A stretch of DNA of 9,059 bases from an uncultured Erysipelotrichaceae bacterium. GTDB lineage: Bacteria > Bacillota_I > Bacilli_A > Erysipelotrichales > Erysipelotrichaceae. The position numbers were made by a program, and so were the translations under genes. Numbering within the stretch: the first letter of the stretch is position 1; the number at the start of each line of letters is the position of its first letter. The stretch lies in assembly GCA_934699415.1 (NCBI GenBank), contig CAKUWO010000040.1:1-9059 (forward strand), read 5' to 3'. Shown here piece by piece: positions 1-6,186 of this stretch. The notes under the pieces were generated by a model that saw only the letters and a program-made list of their open reading frames with translations, had not been told where the DNA came from and did not search any database.

Positions 1-1
1 G

Positions 2-61
2 AAATATAAAGGCAGTGGAAACCCATGGAAGTATCGAAAAATCTCAAAAGAAAAGAAGTAG
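2..61 (+). CDS. Possible 3' end of an upstream gene (partial), basic C-terminus
   Basis: From the left edge, frame 2 is open to a TAG at 59-61 and reads KYKGSGNPWKYRKISKEKK. The tail is strongly basic and rich in Gly, Trp and Tyr, as is often seen at the C-terminus of secreted nuclease-type toxin domains. It overlaps the start of the acidic protein encoded at 25-405. An acidic small protein directly after a basic C-terminus is the usual toxin-immunity arrangement, so this may be the end of a polymorphic toxin. Only 19 codons are visible, so the frame could be open by chance; the assignment is inference. Confidence 0.3.
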   Translation, partial: KYKGSGNPWKYRKISKEKK

Positions 62-405
62 TGCCATACATAGAGATTTTTGAATGGATAGATGCGATTT
101 ACGATGAAATGTACAAAAAGCTTCATCAGGGCTTAGATGGGACGGAACAGTTTATACTAGACCAATATGATTATTGGTGGGCTGAAGATGAAGTATCTAG
201 ACTTTTGTGTTTCGTAGCGATGGCATATTGCGAAATCATATATGCAAATGAAATGTCCGAACAATTTAAGTGGGAAATGGAATTGGACTTCAAAGTATGG
301 GATAGCGGTGCAATGAACCCATTGCTTGAAGAAGATGAAAAAACACTAATGCACAAACATATAGCAGTTATCAAAGAATATCTAAAAAACAATCCGAGAA
401 AATAA
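25..405 (+). CDS. Small acidic alpha-helical protein, candidate immunity protein
   Basis: A 126-residue soluble protein with no signal peptide or membrane segment. It is acidic, predicted helical and rich in Trp and Tyr (WW near residues 51-52, further Trp at about 21, 83 and 93). The pattern YIEIFEWIDAIYDEMY near residues 15-30, a central helix LLCFVAMAYCEIIY, and a final amphipathic helix with LLEEDE resemble all-alpha immunity proteins of polymorphic toxin systems (Imm3-like layout). That is a resemblance from memory, not a confirmed match. The start is uncertain: ATG at 25 has only a weak AAAGG far upstream, whereas a GTG at 61 would overlap the preceding TAG by one base, as in coupled translation. 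The gene ends at a strong terminator and is not part of the cell-wall operon downstream. It could also be an unrelated accessory protein. Confidence 0.6.
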   Translation: MEVSKNLKRKEVVPYIEIFEWIDAIYDEMYKKLHQGLDGTEQFILDQYDYWWAEDEVSRLLCFVAMAYCEIIYANEMSEQFKWEMELDFKVWDSGAMNPLLEEDEKTLMHKHIAVIKEYLKNNPRK

Positions 406-431
406 ACACGTTGGAAGACGTGTTTTTATTT
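404..431 (+). terminator. Rho-independent terminator after the immunity-like gene
   Basis: A perfect 8-bp stem, AAACACGT (404-411) with ACGTGTTT (418-425), closes a 6-nt loop (TGGAAG) and is followed by TTATTTA. It begins inside the TAA stop codon of the preceding gene and separates the left-edge cassette from everything downstream. Confidence 0.85.
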
Positions 432-449
432 ACAAGGGAAAGGAGAAAT

Positions 450-539
450 ATAAAATTAAGATTTAAACAAGAATGCACCGATAAAAACACTAATGTGTTA
501 TATCGAGTAGGTGCTATTTATAATATTATGAATTATTAA
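450..539 (+). pseudogene. Short gene remnant or ATA-initiated 29-codon peptide
   Basis: AAAGGAG (439-445) is a near-perfect Shine-Dalgarno, four bases before ATA (450-452). The frame continues KLRFKQECTDKNTNVLYRVG and stops at TAA 537-539. The layout 'K-x-x-F-...-D-K-x-T-x-x-x-Y-x-x-G' resembles the N-termini of small phage or conjugative-element proteins (typically KVKFLKDFTDK.TG..Y..G). This is a recalled pattern, not a search result. The simplest reading is a decayed copy that lost its ATG and was truncated; use of ATA as a rare start is the alternative. Confidence 0.3.
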
Positions 540-545
540 ATGAAA

Positions 546-602
546 GAAAAAAGACTACATACTCTAGTTATACCAGTAATAGTATTGCTTGAGCATGTAG
601 CC
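546..602 (-). terminator. Minus-strand intrinsic terminator of the small RNA
   Basis: On the minus strand GGCTACATGCTC (602-591) pairs with GAGTATGTAGTC (564-553) over 12 bp with two G-U wobbles, followed at once by six U (552-547). The wobbles become A-C mismatches on the plus strand and no U-run follows there, so the element points in the minus direction only. The loop of about 26 nt contains a further ATAC/GTAT pairing. Confidence 0.7.
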
Positions 603-649
603 ACACATCCTGAGGTCAAATAAGAGACCTATAAGTTCAACTATTGACT
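546..649 (-). ncRNA. Probable minus-strand small structured RNA, possible antisense/type I antitoxin
   Basis: Reading the minus strand, a -10 box (TGATATATAAT, plus coordinates 656-666) predicts a start near 649. The ~100-nt transcript would begin GGTGGTAGTCAATAG, form a 5-bp hairpin AGGTC/GACCT (630-626 with 617-613), then the terminator hairpin ending at 546. No plausible minus-strand protein is encoded. On the plus strand the same DNA holds a 27-codon frame (540-623) with a hydrophobic core (TLVIPVIVLL) and no Shine-Dalgarno, fully complementary to this RNA. A short hydrophobic peptide frame covered by an antisense RNA is the layout of Fst/TxpA-type toxin-antitoxin loci, but the peptide is not a recognisable member. 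The transcript is supported by promoter and terminator; the toxin-antitoxin role is speculative. Confidence 0.45.
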
Positions 650-655
650 ACCACC

Positions 656-666
656 ATTATATATCA
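656..666 (-). promoter_or_regulatory. Extended -10 promoter for the minus-strand small RNA
   Basis: The minus strand reads TGATATATAAT, which gives either an exact TATAAT or TATATA with an upstream TG extension. No good -35 hexamer is seen 16-18 nt further upstream. Predicted start is near 649. Confidence 0.4.
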
Positions 667-700
667 ATTATTGTTTAGCACTATGGAATATATAAAATAA

Positions 701-728
701 TTGTAAAATATGATATTTGAAATATAAA
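701..728 (+). promoter_or_regulatory. Candidate upstream promoter of the murG operon
   Basis: TTGTAA (701-706) and TATAAA (723-728) are separated by 16 nt. Transcription would begin near 735 and give a leader of about 50 nt before the ATG at 787. A second -10-like box closer to the gene (775-780) offers a competing, leaderless start. Confidence 0.4.
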
Positions 729-774
729 TTAAGTATCTTTGATGCTTAGACTTTTATATCTTTTCAACATGAAG

Positions 775-786
775 TAAAATATCTTT
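775..786 (+). promoter_or_regulatory. -10-like box placing the start of transcription at the ATG (leaderless candidate)
   Basis: TAAAAT (775-780) is followed by six bases and ATG 787, so initiation seven bases after the hexamer would fall on the A of the start codon. No Shine-Dalgarno precedes this ATG. The 12-mer GAAGTAAAATAT around the hexamer recurs exactly before the ATG at 8402. The -35 region is weak. Confidence 0.35.
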
Positions 787-1038
787 ATGAAGTTTATTCA
801 AGCTTTAACGTATTTTAGTTGTGTCTTGTTTCTATATTTATTATTATTTTTAATTGAATTTATAAGTGCATTATGGATTAAAAGCTATTATTTAATTCAT
901 TATCCTTTGAATTTATATATCTTTATCTTTTTATTGTTGGTAATTAATCCACTATTAACTTATTTGATAGTTGATAAAATGCCTTTTTCACGTTTTTCTT
1001 TAGCTAAAAAAGAAAACAAGGAGCAAAATCATGAATAA
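787..1038 (+). CDS. Small two-helix membrane protein, first gene of the murG operon
   Basis: An 83-residue protein of unrecognised family. It has two strongly hydrophobic segments (about residues 7-30 and 43-63) joined by a short loop rich in Tyr and Trp, and a charged C-terminal tail ending KKENKEQNHE. The aromatic-rich loop and basic/acidic tail suggest a hairpin in the cytoplasmic membrane with both ends inside, which is inference. Its end overlaps the start of murG by 8 bp, and murG's Shine-Dalgarno (AAGGAG, 1018-1023) lies within its last codons, so the two are likely translationally linked. In many Firmicutes FtsW, a ten-helix flippase-like protein, precedes murG; this protein is far too small to replace it. 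No Shine-Dalgarno precedes the ATG at 787. Confidence 0.75.
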   Translation: MKFIQALTYFSCVLFLYLLLFLIEFISALWIKSYYLIHYPLNLYIFIFLLLVINPLLTYLIVDKMPFSRFSLAKKENKEQNHE

Positions 1039-2086
1039 AAAAATTATTATGGCTGCTGGTGGCAGTGGTGGACATATTTATCCTGCATTAGCTTTAGCTA
1101 AAGCGATGCAAGAAAAGGGTAATGAGGTTATTTTTATAGGAAGTTTAGATCGCATGGAAAAAGATGTTATTCCAACATCTGGTTTTCCTTTTATTGGTTT
1201 AGATATTAAGACGACAAGAGGTTCATTTATTCAGAAGCTCAAATCGTTATTTTCACTCTTTAATGCTTATTTTAAATGTTTAAAACTATTAAAAGGCGCT
1301 GATCTAGTTATTGGTTATGGTAATTATATTTCTGTTCCGGTAATTTTAGCAGGAAAAAAATTAAAGATTAAAACTGTCATTCATGAACAAAATTCTTATG
1401 TAGGAAGAGCTAATTTATTTTTAGACCAAAAAGTTGATTTAGTTATTGGCTCCTATGAGGAGAATCTTAAACAATTTAAAAATCCTAATATTGTGATTTT
1501 AGGTAATCCTCAATCGTCTTTAGCTGCATCATCAACTAAAGATGAAGTTTTATTAAAAGAGTTGGGATTAAATCCTGAATTAAAGACAGTTTTAATTTTC
1601 TTTGGCTCTTTAGGCTCAGAATCAGTGAATAAAGTCGTTCTTGATTATTTTAAGCTCACTGATGGTAAATATCAGATTATCTATGCAACTGGTACTAGAA
1701 ATTATGAAGAAGCTAAAGATTATCAAAATGAATGGATTAAAATTGTAGAGCGTATTGATGGTATTAGAGCAATGCAAGATTCGACATTACTTTTAAGTAG
1801 AGCAGGTGCAACAACAATTGCCGAAATAACTGCTATTGGTATGCCATCAATTCTTATTCCTTCTCCTTATGTTCCAAATAACCATCAGTATTACAATGCT
1901 AAAGCATTATCAGATAAAGATGCTGCTATTCTTTTAGAAGAAAAAGATCTTGATAAAGATAAATTAAAATCATTAATTGAGAATTTACTTGATGATGATA
2001 AGCGAAGAGAAGAGATTTCTCTTAATGCAAGAAAATTAGGAAATCCTAATGTTATAGAAGATATATTAGATAGGCTGGATGTATGA
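1031..2086 (+). CDS. murG: MurG, UDP-GlcNAc:lipid I N-acetylglucosaminyltransferase
   Basis: MurG transfers N-acetylglucosamine from UDP-GlcNAc to undecaprenyl-PP-MurNAc-pentapeptide (lipid I), forming lipid II on the inner face of the membrane. The 351-residue length is normal for this GT28-family two-domain GT-B enzyme. The N-domain glycine loop is GGSGGH (residues 10-15) followed by PAL, and the HEQN motif sits at 118-121. In the C-domain FFGSLGSESVN (190-200) is the second glycine loop, and SRAGATTIAE (256-265) with NNHQYYNA (283-290) form the UDP-GlcNAc site. ATG 1031 has an excellent Shine-Dalgarno (AAGGAG, 7 nt upstream). The stop overlaps the murB start as ATGA. The usual neighbours murD, ftsW and mraY are absent here. 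Confidence 0.97.
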   Translation: MNKKIIMAAGGSGGHIYPALALAKAMQEKGNEVIFIGSLDRMEKDVIPTSGFPFIGLDIKTTRGSFIQKLKSLFSLFNAYFKCLKLLKGADLVIGYGNYISVPVILAGKKLKIKTVIHEQNSYVGRANLFLDQKVDLVIGSYEENLKQFKNPNIVILGNPQSSLAASSTKDEVLLKELGLNPELKTVLIFFGSLGSESVNKVVLDYFKLTDGKYQIIYATGTRNYEEAKDYQNEWIKIVERIDGIRAMQDSTLLLSRAGATTIAEITAIGMPSILIPSPYVPNNHQYYNAKALSDKDAAILLEEKDLDKDKLKSLIENLLDDDKRREEISLNARKLGNPNVIEDILDRLDV

Positions 2087-2985
2087 ATTTAGAAACTGCA
2101 AACTTTTTATCAACACATGGAACACTTAGAACTGATGCTAGTTTTAAAGATATAACGACTATTAAAATTGGCGGCAAGATTGACTATTTAGTATCTCCTT
2201 TCGATTTAGAAAGGCTTTTAATCATCTTACGTTATCTTAAAGAAGAAGATATTCCTTTTAAGATTGTGGGTTGTGGTTCTAATTTAGTATGTGGAGATGG
2301 TGATTATGAAGGTTGTGTTATTCGTTTAAATAAACTTGACGATTATACAATTGATAATAATATTTTAGATGTATCAGCCGGTGTACGCTTACCATCCATT
2401 TCTCGTGTTACTGCTTCACTTAGTAAATCAGGTTTAGAGTTTGCATGTGGTATTCCAGGATCTGTTGGTGGTGCTTTATATATGAATGCTGGTGCATATC
2501 GCTCGTCAATGGGTAATATTGTTGAAGCTGTTCATGTGCTTGATATTGCTAGTGAAAAAGATTTTTGGTTGAGCAAAGATGAATGTGCTTATGCCTATCG
2601 CTCATCTATTTTTCAAAAAGAAAAAGATTGGATTGTCCTTGGAGCTAAACTTAATTTAGTTGATGGTAATCGTGAAGAAATTTTAGCTTTAAATGCTGAA
2701 AGACTTAAAAGAAGATTAAATACTCAGCCATTAGATAAACCAAGTGCAGGATCATGTTTCAGAAATCCTGAAGGTGACTTCTCTTGGCGTTTAATTGATG
2801 GTGCTGGGCTTAGGGGTTATCAATTGAATGGTATTAAGATTTCAGAAAAACATTCTAATTTCATTATTAATGCCGGAAATGCAACTGCAACTGATTTTAT
2901 TGCTTTAACTGAACTTATTAAACTCAAAGTAAAAGAGAAATATGGTGTCGATATGCATCGAGAAGTGGAGATATTTCATTGTTAG
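2083..2985 (+). CDS. murB: MurB, UDP-N-acetylenolpyruvoylglucosamine reductase
   Basis: MurB is the FAD-dependent enzyme that reduces UDP-GlcNAc-enolpyruvate with NADPH to UDP-MurNAc in the cytoplasm. The 300-residue protein is the short Firmicutes form. FAD-binding features are TTIKIGG (25-31), VGCGSNLV (62-69) and the GIPGSVGGALYMNAGAY stretch (123-139). YRSS (172-175) supplies the active-site Arg. SAGSCFRNP (221-229) carries the catalytic Ser at 224, the proton donor to the flavin-reduced substrate, and Glu 294 in HREVEI is the C-terminal catalytic Glu. Translation is coupled to murG by a 4-bp ATGA overlap. All expected catalytic residues are present, so it should be functional. Confidence 0.97.
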   Translation: MNLETANFLSTHGTLRTDASFKDITTIKIGGKIDYLVSPFDLERLLIILRYLKEEDIPFKIVGCGSNLVCGDGDYEGCVIRLNKLDDYTIDNNILDVSAGVRLPSISRVTASLSKSGLEFACGIPGSVGGALYMNAGAYRSSMGNIVEAVHVLDIASEKDFWLSKDECAYAYRSSIFQKEKDWIVLGAKLNLVDGNREEILALNAERLKRRLNTQPLDKPSAGSCFRNPEGDFSWRLIDGAGLRGYQLNGIKISEKHSNFIINAGNATATDFIALTELIKLKVKEKYGVDMHREVEIFHC

Positions 2986-3800
2986 AAGAAGAAAGCCGTC
3001 AAGACCTTCTTGAACAAAATTATTTGTTTAATAAGCGTCGTAACGCCCGCTTAAAAAATCGTTTTATAGCTTGTAAGAACCGCTTGTTTATTTTGGCGGT
3101 TTTAAGTGGGTTATCAATTATTATCATTCTCTACTTTTTATCCTCTTACTCTAAATTAAATGGTATTGAAGTTAATAACAATTATTTTCTAAGTGAAAGA
3201 GATATATTCTCACTTACAGATTTAAACAATGAATCACGTTTTCTTCTAATTTCTAAAAATAATATTCGTAAAAAAATAGAAACAGATCCTTTGGTTGATA
3301 AAGCGGAAATTAAAAGAATTGATAATAACGTTTTATCAATTAGTATTAAAGAAAATAAAGTTTTGGGTTATTTTAAAGATGGCGAAGCTTATAGTTATTT
3401 ATTATCAGATGGCACAACAATAGCTTTAGATGACAACAATCAATATATGAAACTTAAAGCACCATTAATTGAAGGTTTTACAAGTGATAAGCTAAGTAAA
3501 GTAAGCACATCATTAGCTAAATTAAATGAAGAAGAAATTAATGATATTTCCGAAATACATTATTATCCTTTATCATATGATGAAAATATGGTTGAGCTTA
3601 TTATGGTAGATGGTAATTATATCTTTATCTCTTTAGATAGTATTAAATTACTTAATAATTATTATGATATTAAAGACAATTCTTTAAGTTCTAAAAATGT
3701 ATGTTTATATTTTGATGAAGATGCAAAGGTAGCTTATACAAGTAGTTGTCCTTGGGAAAAAGAAAATAAAAGTGATGATTTATCACAAAGTGAGGAATAA
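2979..3800 (+). CDS. divIB: DivIB/FtsQ-type division protein with POTRA domain
   Basis: A single-pass division protein expected to bind the DivIC-FtsL subcomplex and regulate septal peptidoglycan synthesis. A 34-residue basic cytoplasmic tail (NKRRNARLKNR) is followed by one membrane segment (about 35-57), then a POTRA domain (about 58-127, with EVNNNYFLSERDIF and LVDKAEIKRIDNNVLSISIKE), a beta domain and an acidic tail. The 273-residue length is typical of DivIB. The start is TTG 2979, overlapping the murB stop by 7 bp, with GTGGAG (2965-2970) eight bases upstream; no in-frame ATG occurs before the extracellular domain, so TTG is well supported. murG-murB-divIB is the usual order in Bacilli. 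FtsA and FtsZ, often next, are missing here. Confidence 0.92.
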   Translation: MLEEESRQDLLEQNYLFNKRRNARLKNRFIACKNRLFILAVLSGLSIIIILYFLSSYSKLNGIEVNNNYFLSERDIFSLTDLNNESRFLLISKNNIRKKIETDPLVDKAEIKRIDNNVLSISIKENKVLGYFKDGEAYSYLLSDGTTIALDDNNQYMKLKAPLIEGFTSDKLSKVSTSLAKLNEEEINDISEIHYYPLSYDENMVELIMVDGNYIFISLDSIKLLNNYYDIKDNSLSSKNVCLYFDEDAKVAYTSSCPWEKENKSDDLSQSEE

Positions 3801-3802
3801 AT

Positions 3803-4252
3803 ATGGAATGTAGAATTAGAAACAAAACTAAAAACAAAGAACTTTCAAAATACTATCCATTACTTGATGATGTAATGAAGAAAACTTTAGAAATGACGGG
3901 CGCTAATGATAATTGTGCAATTTCTTTAACTCTTGTGGGACCAATTTCTATTCGTCGTATTAATCGCGAATATCGTCATATTGATAAAGTTACTGATGTT
4001 ATATCATTTGCAATTTTAGATGGTGAAGAAGAATATTTACCAGAAGGGGAAGAAAGAGATTTAGGTGATATTTTTATTAATATCAATCGTATTTATTCTC
4101 AAGCCGAAGAATATGGCCATTCTATTGAAAGGGAATTCTTATTTCTATTCTGTCATGGTTTATTACATTGTTTAGGCTATGACCATATGAATCCTGAAGA
4201 TGAAAAAGAAATGTTCGGTTTACAAGAAAAGATTCTTGGCAAAAGAATATGA
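3803..4252 (+). CDS. ybeY: YbeY endoribonuclease, rRNA maturation and ribosome quality control
   Basis: YbeY is a single-strand-specific metallo-endoribonuclease involved in 16S rRNA 3'-end maturation and late 30S quality control. At 149 residues it has the family's usual size. The zinc site is HGLLHCLGYDH, with His 118, 122 and 128, followed by the typical NPEDEKEM. NREYRHIDKVTDVISF (54-69) is the other signature, containing the conserved Arg. It begins two bases after the divIB stop, with GAGG about eight bases before the ATG, and ends in an ATGA overlap with dgkA. ybeY-dgkA-era-recO is the order known from Bacilli, although here cytidine deaminase (cdd), common between dgkA and era, is absent. 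Confidence 0.96.
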   Translation: MECRIRNKTKNKELSKYYPLLDDVMKKTLEMTGANDNCAISLTLVGPISIRRINREYRHIDKVTDVISFAILDGEEEYLPEGEERDLGDIFININRIYSQAEEYGHSIEREFLFLFCHGLLHCLGYDHMNPEDEKEMFGLQEKILGKRI

Positions 4253-4584
4253 TTAAGAAATTTAAACCTGCAATCGAAGGATTAATTGTTGCTTTTAAAG
4301 ATAAGTCATGTCTTATTCAAATCTTATTAGCTTTTATAGCTCTTATTTTTGCGATTTTATTAGATTTTAATTATCTTGAAATGATTGTAGTGCTCTTATG
4401 CATTGGCTTAGTTATTGTGAGTGAAATAATAAATACTGCACTTGAGACTTTATGCAACAAAGTAGAAATAAATGAAGACCCTTTGATTAAAAAAACTAAA
4501 GATTTGGCAGCTGGAGCAGTGTTATTTGCTTGCCTTGTTGCACTAATTGTTGGAATTATCATTATATTTAATAAATTTAATTAG
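4249..4584 (+). CDS. dgkA: DgkA-family lipid kinase (undecaprenol/diacylglycerol kinase) with an altered metal-site position
   Basis: A small integral membrane kinase. Gram-positive members phosphorylate undecaprenol to undecaprenyl phosphate, the lipid carrier MurG's pathway depends on. Its 111 residues contain three hydrophobic segments (about 23-37, 43-58 and 86-107) and an N-terminal amphipathic stretch. The family motif SEIINTALE (59-67) and KDLAAGAVL (85-93) are intact. The first conserved acidic position is unusual: in E. coli and B. subtilis it is a Glu in 'NEAAFR' or 'TERNF', and the aligned stretch here is AFKDKSCLIQ, with Lys 19 and a neighbouring Asp 18. Either the Asp substitutes or activity is changed. 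Start and coupling to ybeY by the ATGA overlap are clear. Confidence 0.9.
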   Translation: MIKKFKPAIEGLIVAFKDKSCLIQILLAFIALIFAILLDFNYLEMIVVLLCIGLVIVSEIINTALETLCNKVEINEDPLIKKTKDLAAGAVLFACLVALIVGIIIIFNKFN

Positions 4585-4592
4585 GAGAAAAT

Positions 4593-5483
4593 ATGAAGAG
4601 TGGATTTGTAGCGATTTTAGGACGCCCTAATGCAGGTAAGTCGACATTAATTAATGCAATTATTAAAGAGAAGATTGCAATTACATCATATAAAGCTGAA
4701 ACTACACGTAATACTATTATGGGTATCTTAAATCGTGAAGATTTACAGATTGTTTTCCTTGATACACCAGGTATTCATGCTGCAAAAACGGCTTTAGGAT
4801 CATATATGAATCGTGAAGCTTTATCACAAGTTGAAGGTGTCGATGTTATATATTATGTTTGTGATGCTCGCAATGGCTTACATGAAGAAGATAATCGTAT
4901 TTTACGTCAAATTAAAGATAAAGCACCGGTATTCTTATTACTTAATAAAATTGATGAATTAAGTAAAGAAGAGCTTATTAATCGTATTATTTATGCTCAA
5001 AATAATTATGATTTTAAAGAAATTATTCCAATTTCAGCATTAAAAGAAAACAATCTTGAAGAATTATTAAATACAACATTAGATTATTTATCCGATAATA
5101 TTCTTTATTATCCTCAAGATATGAATACTGCAGCATCTTTAGAATTTAGAATTTCAGAAATTATTCGTGAAAAGATTCTAATCAATTGTAGTCGCGAAGT
5201 TCCTCATCTTTCAGCTGTTTTGGTTGAAAGAATTAGAGAAACAGATAAGAAATATAAAATCGATGCGGTAATTGTAGTTACTAAGAGCTCTCATAAAGCA
5301 ATTATCATTGGCAAAGATGGTAGAATGTTGAAGCGTATCAATATGCAAGCATCTAAAGAAATTAGTGAGTGGTTAGGTAAAAAGGTTGAACTTTCGCTTT
5401 TTGTAAAGGTTGAAGAAGACTGGATTAATAAGAAGAATAAGCTTTATGACCTTGGCTATTTAATTGATAAAGATGAACGATAA
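4593..5483 (+). CDS. era: Era GTPase, 30S ribosomal subunit assembly
   Basis: Era is an essential GTPase that binds the 3' end of 16S rRNA and aids 30S assembly. In the 296-residue protein the GTPase motifs are G1 GRPNAGKST (10-18), the switch-I Thr pair in AETTRN (35-40), G3 DTPG (57-60), G4 NKID (118-121) and G5 SAL (148-150). The C-terminal KH domain has HKAIIIGKDGRMLKRI with GKDG at 240-243, and the closing VKVEEDWINK motif is typical. The Shine-Dalgarno AGGAG lies just before ATG 4593. It works alongside YbeY, encoded two genes upstream, on 16S rRNA maturation, and its end overlaps recO. Confidence 0.97.
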   Translation: MKSGFVAILGRPNAGKSTLINAIIKEKIAITSYKAETTRNTIMGILNREDLQIVFLDTPGIHAAKTALGSYMNREALSQVEGVDVIYYVCDARNGLHEEDNRILRQIKDKAPVFLLLNKIDELSKEELINRIIYAQNNYDFKEIIPISALKENNLEELLNTTLDYLSDNILYYPQDMNTAASLEFRISEIIREKILINCSREVPHLSAVLVERIRETDKKYKIDAVIVVTKSSHKAIIIGKDGRMLKRINMQASKEISEWLGKKVELSLFVKVEEDWINKKNKLYDLGYLIDKDER

Positions 5484-6171
5484 GGTTAAAGGGATTGTTT
5501 TAAATATCAGGCCTTATGGCGAAAATAATCAATTAATTAAAGTTTTATCAGAGAATCGTGGTTATCTATCTTTCGTTGTTAAAGGAAGCAATAAAATTAC
5601 AGCTAAGAATAGAGTTATGCCTTTAAGTGTTAATGAATTTATCTTTGATGATAAGTTCAACAAAACAATGTTTTCGCTTAAAAAACATAATTTTATTAAA
5701 TCTTATTATGTTGAATCGATAGATTTATTAGCTTTTTTAAGTATTTTCTTAGAATTGTTTACGAAAGAAGAAGTTGAAAATAGCCATCTTTTATATCAAG
5801 ATTTTATCTATGTATTAGATCATTTACAAACAAATAATCGTTATTTGCTTGGCTGTTTCTTATTAGCTAGACTTATGGATTATGCTGGTATTCGACCATA
5901 TACTGATGGTTGCATTATTTGCGATAATAAAAGTATTAATGGCCTATCTTTAAAAAGTGGTGGCTTTGTCTGTTTAAAACATTTAGCTAGTAGTGATGAG
6001 AAAGATATTATGAAATTAAAAAAATTCCGCCACATTAATATGGCGGATAGAAATATTATTTTAAAACTTAATGAAGATGAAAATGCGGAAGATTTCGCAT
6101 TATGGATGGCATTTGTTAAAGAACATAGTGGCTTAGAGCTGAAATCATATTATTTCTATAAAGGGCTTTAA
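5473..6171 (+). CDS. recO: RecO, recombination mediator protein
   Basis: RecO acts with RecR to load RecA on SSB-coated single-stranded DNA and anneals complementary strands. The 232-residue product starts MNDKVKGIVLNIRPYGENNQ, the typical N-terminal OB-fold opening, followed by SFVVKGSNK with the conserved basic region. The helical domain carries a zinc-finger-like set: Cys 147, Cys 150, Cys 167 and, in place of the usual fourth Cys, His 170. An in-frame TTG nine bases upstream (5464) would add three residues; ATG 5473 fits the family's N-terminus better. The gene overlaps era by 11 bp and lacks a clear Shine-Dalgarno, so it is probably translated by coupling. It is the last gene of the operon. 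Confidence 0.93.
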   Translation: MNDKVKGIVLNIRPYGENNQLIKVLSENRGYLSFVVKGSNKITAKNRVMPLSVNEFIFDDKFNKTMFSLKKHNFIKSYYVESIDLLAFLSIFLELFTKEEVENSHLLYQDFIYVLDHLQTNNRYLLGCFLLARLMDYAGIRPYTDGCIICDNKSINGLSLKSGGFVCLKHLASSDEKDIMKLKKFRHINMADRNIILKLNEDENAEDFALWMAFVKEHSGLELKSYYFYKGL

Positions 6172-6186
6172 GCCTTTTTCTTTTGG
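6160..6186 (+). terminator. Terminator hairpin over the converging stop codons of recO and the lipoprotein gene
   Basis: AAAGGGC (6160-6166) pairs with GCCTTT (6172-6177) with one bulged G, followed by TTCTTTT on the plus strand. The hairpin contains the TAA stops of both genes, which overlap tail to tail by 4 bp. The minus strand has a weaker U-tract (CCCUUUAU), so it may work in both directions. Confidence 0.6.

Larger units (their letters stand above)
406..786. other. Gene-poor junction between accessory cassette and cell-wall operon
   Basis: About 380 bases with no sizeable coding frame. They contain, in order, the terminator of the left gene, an SD-preceded short fragment with ATA at its start position, a probable minus-strand small RNA, and promoter elements of the operon starting at 787. 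No inverted terminal repeats, tRNA or integrase trace is visible. The mix of small remnants suits a site of repeated gain and loss next to a conserved operon, which is inference. Confidence 0.5.

Noticed and set aside
171..392. 73-codon minus-strand frame opposite the immunity-like gene
   Set aside because: Shadow of the plus-strand gene: Ser- and Cys-rich low-complexity sequence, no Shine-Dalgarno, and the plus-strand frame has sensible protein composition and a terminator at its end.
540..623. 27-codon plus-strand frame with a hydrophobic centre, starting directly after a TAA
   Set aside because: Not listed as a gene: no Shine-Dalgarno, no recognisable toxin family, and it lies entirely within the better supported minus-strand RNA. 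It is kept only as part of the antisense hypothesis.
4371..4562. 63-codon minus-strand frame inside dgkA
   Set aside because: Antisense shadow of a conserved membrane-protein gene; no independent support.
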